Origin: Acipenser ruthenus
Taxonomy: Eukaryota; Chordata; Actinopteri; Acipenseriformes; Acipenseridae
DNA: 64,000 nucleotides
NCBI RefSeq assembly: GCF_902713425.1
Contig: NC_081198.1
Span: 21,869,188-21,933,187 of the forward strand
Reading direction: 5' to 3'
Part shown: positions 7,812-17,263 of the stretch, piece by piece
Position numbering within the stretch: the stretch's first letter is position 1
How the letters are laid out: every line of letters begins with the position of its first letter
Program-made: the position numbers and the translations under genes
Notes under the pieces: generated by a model
The model's input: the letters and a program-made list of their open reading frames with translations, nothing else
Database searches by the model: none
Told to the model about the DNA's origin: nothing

Positions 7812-10800
7812 TTATTCCATCTTCACGTCCTGAAGTCCGGCGATCCTCCACTCCGCGCAGGCCTTGTCCTTCCCGAGGGTCCGGATGTCCAGAATTACAA
7901 AGTCCTTGATAAGAGTTTGTGCCCTTCTGGTCATGGTGATAGTGTCTAGCTCCTGCTTGTGATAGTCACAGACGTTACGGCCTTCCCACAGGATCTGCTT
8001 GACAACATTGATGACATGCCAAACGCACTTAGCTGTGCTGGTAGTGATTCCTCCCGCAGGCCCATAGAGCACAGTCTCAGCGGTCATCTTGGCCGTGTCA
8101 GCAAACCTGTTTAGGAAGACAGAGACAGAGAGCCAGACACTGCCAGCCACATCACACTCCCAGAAGATATGGGCTGGTGTTTCTCTCTTGCGGCACTTTG
8201 CATAGGGGCATGTTTCTACTTGGGCTAGTCCCCTCCTGAACATGAACGCTCGAGTGGGGAGTGCACTGTGGACGGTGTTCCATGCTATATCCTTCTGGAC
8301 ATTACTGAGGCAGCTGTGAGACACATTCTCCCAGATTTTTTGGCTTTGGGTGAGGGAGAAAGTAGCTACTTTTTCAATTTCCTGGGAAGCGGCAAGATAT
8401 TTAGTTACAGCCTTGTATTCCCAGGAGGCCAATTTTGCTTTATCTAAGCCCAATTTATATATAGTGTCCCTTAAGGTTCTATAATACAATGGGGGGTCCC
8501 AGGAGTACGGCACGGTGTTATCAATAGTGCAGAGGCCCAAGGCCCTGAGACAGGTGGCAAAATAGAAACGATTCATGTAACATACCTTCCTGTCCAGGGC
8601 CTGGATGTTCTTGATAGTTTGCGTGAGCCCCTGCACTCGGGTGAGCTGCACAACGTCCGGGACCCCCTTACCTCCCTTCTTGTCGGCTTTACTCAGGGTG
8701 GCTCGCTTTACCCTCTCCATCTTGCTGCCCCAGATAAAGCGGTGGATAATGCGGTCCACCACTTTTTTGGTGGTCCTGTCTGGGGGAAAGATTTTTCCTA
8801 CATAAGAGAGGATGGGGAACAGTATAGACTTGGTTATTAATACTCTACCCGTCATTGTTAAGGATCTTGTGCTCCATCCGCCAATCTTTTTACGGACCTG
8901 GTTAATGGCCGCCGTCCAGCTCTGGGCCCCCGAGCTATTGTTCTCGAAAATGAGGCCCAGAATCTTGATTTTGTCCTTTTTGACAGGGTACATGTCCGAC
9001 AGTTCCCTATCTACCTGCCAATTTATAGACACGTAGACTTCGCTCTTGGACTTATTAATCACTGCCATGGTCGCCGTGCAGTACTTCTCAAGGATATTAC
9101 TAATCCGAGGTACCGACGATGTGTTGGTGCAAATGAGTGACACATCGTCCATATATGCTGTTGTTTTGACCTGGACCCCGTTGGATCCAGGCAGCTGGAA
9201 ACCAGTTATATTGGTATCCCTACGAATTGCCTGCAGGAGGGGTTCAATGCACACGACATATAGCAGTGGGGATAGTGGGCAACCCTGTCTGACCCCTGAC
9301 TGGATAGATATTTTACCAGTCAGGTGCCTGTTCACCAAGACTCGGGTACTAATGTTTGTATATATGGTTTTAACCCACTCCCTAAGTCTAGGAGCGAATT
9401 TCATCTGGTCCATCACTTTGTACATATATTCATGGCTTACCCTATCGAACGCCTTCTCCTGGTCAAGGTTGAACAGGCAGAGGGGATGGTTCCGTTCTCT
9501 AGAATAAGCCAGAATGTCCCTTGTTAACATTAAAATATCCGTGATGGACCTCCCTGGGACGCCACAAGCCTGGTCGGGGCCAATGACCAAAGGGAGGTGT
9601 ACTTGTAGCCGGAGCATCAGAGCTTTGGCTAGTATCTTGTAATCCACGCAAAGGAGGCTGATTGGGCGCCAATTCCGTAGATCTTTAACTTCCCCTTTCT
9701 TATGAAGGAGAGTAATTACACTCTCCCGCATAGAAGGGCCCAACCGCTTCTCCCTGTAGACCGCTCTGTAGACCTCCGCTAAATGGACTTTTAGCGTGTC
9801 CCAAAAAAGATGGTAATACTCACCCGGGATGCCATCTGGACCTGGCGTCTTACCGGTGTTCATGGTCTTAACCGCCTGGGTGAGCTCCTCCAGCGTGAGT
9901 TCTGGGTCCTTCTCCTCCTCCTCCTCGTCCCGCACTGAGTCAGGCTCCAACTGGCTCAGGAACCACTCTATCAGGGTGTCATCTGTAGCTTTGATGTTAT
10001 ACAGGTCCCTATAGAAGTTCTCTACCACTTTTTTCACTCCCTCACTATCCTCTACTATCCTCCCCCTGCTGTCGAGCATGGAGGACATCAAGTGCCGCTT
10101 CTCCCTCGTTTTCTGGAAGAAGAAGCGAGTACACTTTTCGTCTTCCTCCATTTTTTGCACTTTTGCATTGTGCATGACCTTTCGTTGTTCCTCCCTACAA
10201 AGCACTGAAAGATCTAGCTTGGTCTGGGCTATCTCATCGCTTACAGGGAACCCCCGAAGCTGAAGCAGGCTAAGACGCTGGAGGGCAGCATTCAGGTGTT
10301 TATATTTGGCCCTCCTTTCTTTTGCTTTCCTCTTGCCTGCTGCTATGAAATAACCCTTAGTTCTCATTTTGACCATCTCCCACCACTCTATAGGGGAGTT
10401 GAATAGGTCACGCAAAGTGGTCCACTCAACAAGCCTGCTCTTATAGGCTGCAGCTATGGAGGGGTCATCGAGTAAGGAAGTGTTTAATTTCCAAACCCCT
10501 GACCCCATCTGGGAGGTCTGAGGGACCTGCAATGTTACCTGCAGGAGCCTATGGTCAGAGAAGAAGACGGCCTGGGTGTCTACTGCCGTCTTCGTAAGGG
10601 AGCTGGTATGCAGGACGAGATCTATACGGGAGAAGGAGGTCCCAGATGAGCTCACCCAGGTAAAGGGAGGCACCAGGTCCTTACCTGCATCACACAGGGA
10701 GAAATCAAATATTACGGAGGACAAAACTCTACTAGAGCGGTCGTTGCGTGGCCTGCTCCGGTCTACGTCCCTCAGAGCACAATTGAAGTCACCTGACACG

Positions 10801-11255
10801 ATGACGGGTACGTTCCCCAGCAGGAGTGGACGCAGCTGTGGAAAAAATTGAACTCTTTCGTTTTGGTTAGTGGGTGCGTAGACATTGACCAGTCTGAGGG
10901 GAGTGTTGTTGTATGTCACATCCACGCTCAGAATTCTACCAGGTTCTACCTCCCTGCTGCTGCGGGAGGTAATAAATGGGTTTTTAAACAGGATACCTAC
11001 TCCGTCGGCTCTGGCTATGTTGGAGCCCGACCAGAAGGAGTCCCCCAGGGTCCAACTCTCCTTCAGGTCCCTATAATCAGGGCTCGACGAAATACCACAC
11101 TCCTGCAGAAACATGAGATCTGCTTTCAAGTTAGCTAGATAGTTTAGTACATCAAATCTTTTTTGTGTCTCCCTGATGCTCCTGACATTAACAGACACAC
11201 ATATCAGGGCCATCAGGGTAGCTAACAAGAAAAGGAGTCGCTGCATCCACCCCAT
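7812..11255 (-). CDS. LINE B2 ORF2: endonuclease/reverse transcriptase, 1147 aa, open
   Basis: Start ATG at 11255. AP-endonuclease domain about residues 15-240, with N23, E52, VYAPT 125-129, SGDFN 154-158, SRID 209-212 and SDH 233-235. Linker to about 440. RT domain with NWRPISLL 528-535, LDQEKAFDRV 597-606, GVRQGCPLSPLLY 654-666 and catalytic YMDD 701-704. C-terminal CCHC motif about 1016-1034 (CPYAKC...HIFWEC). YMDD is shared with family C, whereas A and D have YADD. A few substitutions against B3 (for example TMAVINK for TGAVINK). No stop or frameshift, although ORF1 of the same element is truncated. It lies downstream of a normal U2 promoter in sense orientation, so it could be reached by U2 read-through. 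Confidence 0.93.
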   Translation of the reverse strand: MGWMQRLLFLLATLMALICVSVNVRSIRETQKRFDVLNYLANLKADLMFLQECGISSSPDYRDLKESWTLGDSFWSGSNIARADGVGILFKNPFITSRSSREVEPGRILSVDVTYNNTPLRLVNVYAPTNQNERVQFFPQLRPLLLGNVPVIVSGDFNCALRDVDRSRPRNDRSSRVLSSVIFDFSLCDAGKDLVPPFTWVSSSGTSFSRIDLVLHTSSLTKTAVDTQAVFFSDHRLLQVTLQVPQTSQMGSGVWKLNTSLLDDPSIAAAYKSRLVEWTTLRDLFNSPIEWWEMVKMRTKGYFIAAGKRKAKERRAKYKHLNAALQRLSLLQLRGFPVSDEIAQTKLDLSVLCREEQRKVMHNAKVQKMEEDEKCTRFFFQKTREKRHLMSSMLDSRGRIVEDSEGVKKVVENFYRDLYNIKATDDTLIEWFLSQLEPDSVRDEEEEEKDPELTLEELTQAVKTMNTGKTPGPDGIPGEYYHLFWDTLKVHLAEVYRAVYREKRLGPSMRESVITLLHKKGEVKDLRNWRPISLLCVDYKILAKALMLRLQVHLPLVIGPDQACGVPGRSITDILMLTRDILAYSRERNHPLCLFNLDQEKAFDRVSHEYMYKVMDQMKFAPRLREWVKTIYTNISTRVLVNRHLTGKISIQSGVRQGCPLSPLLYVVCIEPLLQAIRRDTNITGFQLPGSNGVQVKTTAYMDDVSLICTNTSSVPRISNILEKYCTATMAVINKSKSEVYVSINWQVDRELSDMYPVKKDKIKILGLIFENNSSGAQSWTAAINQVRKKIGGWSTRSLTMTGRVLITKSILFPILSYVGKIFPPDRTTKKVVDRIIHRFIWGSKMERVKRATLSKADKKGGKGVPDVVQLTRVQGLTQTIKNIQALDRKVCYMNRFYFATCLRALGLCTIDNTVPYSWDPPLYYRTLRDTIYKLGLDKAKLASWEYKAVTKYLAASQEIEKVATFSLTQSQKIWENVSHSCLSNVQKDIAWNTVHSALPTRAFMFRRGLAQVETCPYAKCRKRETPAHIFWECDVAGSVWLSVSVFLNRFADTAKMTAETVLYGPAGGITTSTAKCVWHVINVVKQILWEGRNVCDYHKQELDTITMTRRAQTLIKDFVILDIRTLGKDKACAEWRIAGLQDVKME

Positions 11256-11260
11256 AGCGA

Positions 11261-12138
11261 CTATGATTGGGAGGTCGGGACACTCTTCCTACTCTTAGCT
11301 CTACGCTTGCTTCGAGGGAGCTTGGGCTTATTTGCAACTCCCATCACCCCTGAGAAGGTACTCACTGCTGCCTCGTCCAAGAAGGCACCGTCTTTATATG
11401 CACAGTACGTGGAGTTGTTGGGGCTATTCAACTCCCCACAAGGTAAGTCTGGTGGAACTTGCTCAGGGCCCCTCGGAACGTGTGGGTCAGCTTTGTCCTG
11501 GGGGGGGTTATGACAGACAGCATTCTTTGGCTGTTACCGTCTGTTGAGTTGGAGCTGTTAGCAGACTTCTGGCTTACCGCGTCCAGGGGTATTCCCATGT
11601 CCTCCAGTGCTGTATCTAGGAGGACCTCTAGGGGGCCCCTGGTTTTGCCCATACAAGGGAGGGGGTCAAGGATGCTTTGAAGGGAGGCCCTTCGCTTGAA
11701 GAGGGTCATTGCTACCGAGGTACTGCTGGTCAGGGAAGGTGTTGACCCCGACCTCTCCCTCGGTGCATTAGTGAACACCTCTTCTGCGAGGTGTGCTAGG
11801 GTTTGTGCCAACGACTGGGAAGGCTGGCTGGGGATGCCCTGGCTGGCTGCTACCTGCCCACTAGGCGGCAGTGTAGCCGTCCCACTCGCCTCCGTCTCTG
11901 CCTGCGAGGGCAAGACTGGGGACTTTGTGTGGACATTAGCTGGTTTTGGATCTATGGGGGCCACCTGCAACTTGCTGTCTTTGATCCTGATCTTCTTTCT
12001 TTTCCCCCCCTCGTCTCTACCCTTTCTTTTCCCCTCCTTCTCACTCTCACTTTCACTGTCGCTTTCGCTTTCCTCCCCCACGGACTCAATCCTTATGGCG
12101 TCATAACGAGAGCCGAGGGGGAGTGCTGGCGCTGAGAG
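11261..12138 (-). pseudogene. LINE B2 ORF1, C-terminal remnant
   Basis: Keeps only the Ser/Glu-rich, basic and Ser/Thr/Pro-rich C-terminal part; all zinc knuckles are lost by 5' truncation. The tract at 11500-11507 has eight G instead of the nine in the open B3 copy, which shifts the frame before the natural stop. A 30-bp in-frame deletion relative to B1 removes part of the region between two basic blocks. Confidence 0.85.
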
Positions 12139-12144
12139 CATCAG

Positions 12145-12212
12145 CGTATCAGATATTAAACTGATAAGAACAGATACTACACTTGATCTTAGCCAAAAGG
12201 CCGAGAAGCGAT
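12145..12212 (-). pseudogene. RNU2: U2 snRNA 5' part, nt 1-68 (split by B2)
   Basis: Perfect U2 nt 1-68, with GTAGTA at nt 33-38 intact, followed by B2. Promoter elements lie upstream at the normal distances. Confidence 0.96.
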
Positions 12213-12813
12213 GGCGACTTGGCCCTTGCCCGGGCCCCCCCAGCCCGGACGGCACAGAGGGATTCAAAGGTGGGTGCAAAATTCCAAGCACAAGCAGACC
12301 CCCAAAAAACGGGCTGCTGCTTCCAGAGGGGAAATGTGCAATTTAAGCAGGAGGAAACAAAACAAAGCAAAAACACACACATAACACCAAAAACAAAACA
12401 TAAACTGGCGGAGTGCGTCTTACAAATAGTCATGCCAAGCTGCTATGCTGTGCAAGGTGCCTTGGGTAACTACAACTGTGCCTCGCTGGCTGGCTGGCTT
12501 GCTAAGAAGGTCCTGGCATAGGGACATGTTCCACCACACTTGTCTGGTTAGCTGCATGCTCCCAGGAAACAACCTGCTGCTGTCTACATCATCACCATAT
12601 GTGAATAAAAGAAAGAAAGACAGCAAGAAAGAAAGAGAGAAAGAAAGAGAGAAAGAGAGAAAGAAAGAGAGAAAGAAAGAAAGAGAGAAAGAAAAAAAAA
12701 AGAAGTAAAACGGTGGGAAAACTTGCATCAACACTGGCACTCTCCCTCCAGCAGGGGTAGACAAAATGCTCACAGGAGAGATCCAGATCTGACTTTGACC
12801 AACGTTAGAGAAA
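12213..12813 (-). repeat. U2 array spacer
   Basis: Promoter of the B2-interrupted gene on the low-coordinate side, a GA/GAAA tract at about 12607-12703, and the 3' box of the next U2 gene at 12786-12803. No other gene seen. Confidence 0.94.
12786..12803 (-). terminator. snRNA 3' box (representative)
   Basis: GTTGGTCAAAGTCAGATC, 11-28 nt after the U2 3' end, fits the vertebrate 3' box pattern GTTTN0-3AAARNNAGA, which directs Integrator cleavage of Pol II snRNA transcripts. It is present at the same spacing behind nearly every U2 3' end; the gene at 22380-22568 has one change (CATTGG for CGTTGG) next to the box. Confidence 0.85.
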
Positions 12814-13002
12814 GGTGTGCACCGTTCCCGGAGGTACTGCAATACCGGGCCGATGCGTGGAGTGGACGGAGCAAGCCCCTGTTCCATCTCCCGATTCCAA
12901 AAATCAATTTAATATATGGTCCCCTGATAGGGGACGTATCAGATATTAAACTGATAAGAACAGATACTACACTTGATCTTAGCCAAAAGGCCGAGAAGCG
13001 AT
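12814..13002 (-). ncRNA. RNU2: U2 snRNA gene
   Basis: Complete 189-nt U2. The 5' end is ATCGCTTCTCGGCC, the branch-site recognition sequence GTAGTA is at nt 33-38, stem IIb follows, the Sm site is GATTTTTGG, and the RNA ends in GTGCACACC. U2 pairs with the intron branch site and with U6 in the spliceosome. The flank at -4 to -6 reads GAC where most copies read GTC, probably neutral. PSE, DSE and 3' box are all present, so it should be expressible. Confidence 0.97.
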
Positions 13003-13050
13003 GGAGTCTTGGCCCTTGCCCGGGGCCCCCCAGCCCGGACGGCACAGGGG

Positions 13051-13066
13051 GATTCAAAGGTGGGTG
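13051..13066 (-). promoter_or_regulatory. Proximal sequence element (PSE) of U2 (representative)
   Basis: Minus strand CACCCACCTTTGAATC at -49 to -64. Position and the CACC...TTGAAT pattern fit the vertebrate snRNA PSE bound by SNAPc. There is no TATA box, as expected for Pol II snRNA genes. The same block lies at the same distance from every U2 start in the window. Confidence 0.65.
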
Positions 13067-13206
13067 CAAAATTCCAAGCACAAGCAGACCCCCAAAAAAC
13101 GGGCTGCTGCTTCCAGAGGGGAAATGTGCAACTTAAGCAGGAGAAAACAAAACAGCAAAAACACACACATAACACCAAAAACAAAACATAAACTGGCGGA
13201 GTGCGT

Positions 13207-13266
13207 CTTACAAATAGTCATGCCAAGCTGCTATGCTGTGCAAGGTGCCTTGGGTAACTACAACTG
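13207..13266 (-). promoter_or_regulatory. Distal sequence element (DSE) region of U2 (representative)
   Basis: An octamer-like TTACAAAT (6 of 8 against ATGCAAAT) lies at about -206 to -213, and AACTACAACT at -255 to -264 resembles the ACTACAA half of a ZNF143/Staf site. Position fits a snRNA enhancer; factor binding is inferred. Confidence 0.45.
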
Positions 13267-13597
13267 TGCCTCGCTGGCTGGCTGGCTTGCTAAGAAGGTC
13301 CTGGCATAGGGACATGTTCCACCACACTTGTCTGGTTAGCTGCATGCTCCCAGGAAACAACCTGCTGCTGTCTACATCATCACCACATGTGAATAAAAGA
13401 AAAAAAGACAGCAAGAAAGAAAGAGAGAAAGAAAGAGAGAAAGAGAGAAAGAAAGAGAGAAAGAAAGAGAGAAAGAAAAAAAAAAGAAGTAAAACGGTGG
13501 GAAAACTTGCATCAACACTGGCACTCTCCCTCCAGCAGGGGTAGACAAAATGCTCACAGGAGAGATCCAGATCTGACTTTGACCAACGTTAGAGAAA

Positions 13598-13744
13598 GGT
13601 GTGCACCGTTCCCGGAGGTACTGCAATACCGGGCCGATGCGTGGAGTGGACGGAGCAAGCCCCTGTTCCATCTCCCGATTCCAAAAATCAATTTAATATA
13701 TGGTCCCCTGATAGGGGACGTATCAGATATTAAACTGATAAGAA

Positions 13745-13748
<4 letters not shown>
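13598..13748 (-). pseudogene. RNU2: U2 snRNA 3' part, nt 39-189 (split by C1)
   Basis: Normal U2 sequence from TCTGTTC onward. Element C1 poly(A) abuts nt 39 directly. Confidence 0.96.
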
Positions 13749-13776
<28 letters not shown>

Positions 13777-13833
13777 ATTCCTTTAATTCAACTCAAACAC
13801 AATACAGGAAAAAAACACACTGTATGTTACAAT

Positions 13834-16800
13834 TCAAGAACTGCTCTCCATTTTTTTTTTAACAAAATCTAACCCACACTTCCTTTCATCTTTTAACAAA
13901 TAGTCCTTTAACAAAGACATTATTAATTTCTTACATGAACATACAGACAGACGTTTCCTTTTCATTATCAATACATTGCGAGCAGTCCACAATACATCTT
14001 TCAAACAGCAAGCTATTATCCAAGCACACATTCTATTCATTTCATCATAGGGCTGCTGAAGAATACCATAAAGAAGGAAATCACTTGTTAAAACTTCTTT
14101 TGGTAAAAACTTTTCAAATAAACACTGTACACTAAACAGCACCTGTTTAGAAAAAAAACATTCAATAAATAAATGAAACACAGTTTCTTCACATTTACAT
14201 TCCTGTCGGGGACACACATTTACAGGAGTGAGACCTCGTGCATGAAAAAAAGCTCTAACAGGCAAACATCTGTGCACTGACATCCATGCTATGTCTTTCT
14301 GTCTGTTAATCAAAACTTTAGCGGACACATTCTCCCAAATTTTTACTACTGTCTGTTCCATGAACACTCCTATCGGAACTACTTCCTCATATCTATTAAT
14401 CTTAGAAGTGACGATCCGGGGTTTCCAATCTTCCAATGATAAAGACTCCAGCTTGTTTTTGTAGACAAACTTCAACACTGTATTTAAATAAAAAGGAACC
14501 GACCAACTGTGTGGTAATGATAATGACAAAGAAACCCAGCCAAACTTTCTCAAAGAAGCATACATATAAAACCTCAGAAAGAAGAAACATTTAGAAGACT
14601 TGTAACGTGGGAGTAAACAAATCTGCAAAACATTACATACAAAAGTGCTCATAAGGATGGATACACAGTCCGGAACATTTTTACCCCCATTCTTTGCAGG
14701 CTTAAACATAATAGCCCGACTGAGCCTATCCATTTTAGACCCCCAAATAAAATGAAACACTGCCTTATTAATGGCCCTAATACAGGCATATAGCAAGGGC
14801 CACACTTGTGCAACATACAATAAAACAGGTAAAATCTCATTCCTGAGCACTAGAGCTTTACCTTCTAAGGTCAATACCCTTTGCTGCCACAAACCAAACT
14901 TTTGGTTGACCTTTGACAACCTCTCCTCCCATGATTTTAAAATAGCCCCTTCACCCCCAAACCAGATCCCCAAAATTTTTATAAAGTCTGTTTTCACAGA
15001 AAAGGGTATTGAAATACCACTAGACCACAACCCAAAAAACATAGCTTCACTTTTCTCAAAATTAATCCTTGCCCCAGAAGCTTGACCAAACCAATCACAC
15101 ACCTGGATTAATTTATCTATTGAAGGCTGATCTCTACAAAACACAGACACATCGTCCATATAAAGGACGCATTTAAGCTGAGTCCCCCCGCTTCCTGGAA
15201 TCACAATGCCTTGAATACATTTATCAGCCCTTATAAACCCTGCAAACATCTCAATACAGCACACAAACAATAAGGGGGACAAAGGACACCCCTGTCGAAC
15301 TCCCGATTTAACTAAAAAAGGGTCTGTTTTCCACCCGTTTACCAACACAGAGCTAAAAAGATCATTATATAATAACTTCACCCACTTACAGAACTGCTCA
15401 CCAAAACCTAAACGTTCTAAGACTTTAAACATAAATGCATGCGATACACGATCATAAGCTTTCTCCTGGTCCAAAGAGACCAAAACAGATTCTACCTTAC
15501 GGTCCTGTAAATAACTAATAGCATCCCTGACCAGACAAAGAGTATCTGAAATTTTACGACCAGGGATACCACACGTCTGGTCTGGATCCATCACTTCAGC
15601 AATTACCGTTTTTAATCTATTAGCCATTACCTTTGCTAAAAGCTTATAATCGACGCATAACAAAGTGATTGGACGCCAATTTTTTATGTCTAATCTATCC
15701 CCTTTCTTTTTATAAATCAGCGTAATCACACCTTCTCGAAGTGAAGCCGGCATTTTCCCATTATCCAAAATTCCATTATAAACTTCTAAAAGATCGGGCC
15801 CAATTACCTCCCACAGAGCCAAGTACAGCTCCACTGGCAGCCCATCACCACCAGGGGTCTTATTCTTTTTACAGGACTTAATCGCCTCCCCCAACTCTGA
15901 CAGAGAAAGTGGCCTGCCCAAAAAAGTTTTAGAATCCTCCTCCAAGGTGTTGGGAATCTTGGAAAAAAACAACTCACATAAATCTGGATTAGATGATTTC
16001 TCAGAATACAAAGATGAATAAAAATCCCCAATAACATTTAGAATATCGGTCTTAGATTTCATCACATTCTGTTGGGAGTCATACACCTCAGAAACACTAG
16101 ACACATTTGCATGGACCTTTTTAAAGAAAAATCTGCTACACATTTCATCTTTTTCTAGTATTTCGACCTTAGATCTAAACATTATCTTTTTGGCCTCTTC
16201 TTGAAAAAACTTCTTTAACTCAGCCTTGGCACCCTCTATTTCTTCCCTCACCTCCCAACCAGACTCCAACAAAACAAACAAAGATTGTAACCGGGCTTGA
16301 ATTTTAACAAAGCCTCTCTTTTTTAATTTATTTAACTGTTTACTTTTTTTAATAAAAAAACTCTTAATTTTCATCTTCACATGTTCCCACCAATCCCCCA
16401 GACAGTCAAAACAGCATTTAAGTGACCTCCAATTTACAAGATACTCCTTTAGTTCTTTAACATTGCTCTCAGTCAAGAGTTCCACGTTTAACTTCCAAAC
16501 CCCAAGCCCGAAGGAACAGGAGGAGGAAATATCAGCTGTAAAACATAAAGCTTTGTGATCTGAAAAGAAAACTGGTAAAGTAGAACAGCTCTGAACCTTA
16601 AACACAGGAGAAACAAAAAAGAAATCAATACGTGACGCTGAAGACCCGTCTGCTCGGGCCCAAGTAAACATCCCAGTCTGTTTACCCACATCCACCAATC
16701 TAGCAGACTTCACCATGTCACTTAAAAAAAGGGATGATTTATCCAGTTTAACACTAGATGAACCAGATCTACCATCTGAATCAATTACACAATTGAAATC

Positions 16801-17219
16801 CCCCACCAGAATAACAGGCTTAGAAACCACCAAATAGGGAGGAACCAACTGAAATAAATCATATCTTTCATTTTTACAGGGGGATGCATATACATTAATT
16901 AGCCTGGAAGGGAAATCCTTGTACAGAATATCAACTAATAATAGACGGCCAGGTACCACTTCTTTCCTTTCCAGAATGTTGAAATCTTTCCCCTTAAAAA
17001 GAACTGCCACCCCCGAGGATTTACAATCATTCCCCCCAGACCAGATGGAAGGCCCATAAGACCACCACTTAGACAGATTCCGAGCCCCATGAGGAATGGA
17101 ACACTCCTGTAAAAAAAGACATCACAATTCTGAGAAGCCAAAAAAGAAAGAATAGAGACCAACCTAACAGTGCTTTTTACACTGCGAACATTAATGGACA
17201 TATACTGTAGGCTGATCAT
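13834..17219 (-). pseudogene. LINE C1 ORF2: endonuclease/reverse transcriptase, homopolymer frameshifts
   Basis: The ATG at 17219 gives MISLQYMSINVRSVK. The frame breaks near 17112-17119, where a T run (coding strand) has seven T; eight would give the conserved DVFFLQEC. After that it is open for about 1050 residues: VYASP, VGDFN, SRIDFF, SDH; RT motifs NWRPITLL, LDQEKAYDRV, GVRQGCPLSPLLF and LYMDD; C-terminal CPRQEC...HLFIEC. At the very end an A run of ten, against nine in copy C2, changes the last residues from KKWRAVLEL, which resembles the KEKWKGLVYL ends of A and D, to KKKMESSS. Both differences lie in homopolymers, so sequencing error is possible. Confidence 0.9.
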
Positions 17220-17263
17220 TAAAAGGGGAAAAAAAACAAAAAACACCACAAAAACACAAAATA

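Larger units (their letters stand above)
7176..12144 (-). mobile_element. LINE family B, copy B2 (5'-truncated in ORF1)
   Basis: About 5.0 kb: full 3' UTR (7176-7811), complete ORF2, and the C-terminal part of ORF1. The 5' end is truncated at 12138, with CTGATG filler before U2 nt 68. The 3' end is GAGTA with no poly(A), shortly after AATAAA. The 16-bp duplication of U2 nt 53-68 marks a real target-primed insertion about 15-30 nt downstream of the usual site. Shares its truncation point with B1, and lacks 30 bp within ORF1 (near 12033) that B1 keeps. Confidence 0.94.
13003..13597 (-). repeat. U2 array spacer
   Basis: Promoter of the gene ending at 13002, a GA tract at about 13394-13489 (with an A run replacing the first GAAA repeats), and the 3' box of the C1-interrupted U2 copy. 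No other gene. Confidence 0.94.

Noticed and set aside
12213-13002. CRISPR-like regular repeats
   Set aside because: The repeat unit is ~790 bp, with a recognisable U2 gene and eukaryotic snRNA promoter.
13749-13776. T runs next to U2 as Pol III terminators
   Set aside because: They are poly(A) tails of LINEs on the opposite strand at the insertion junction; U2 is a Pol II gene with a 3' box.
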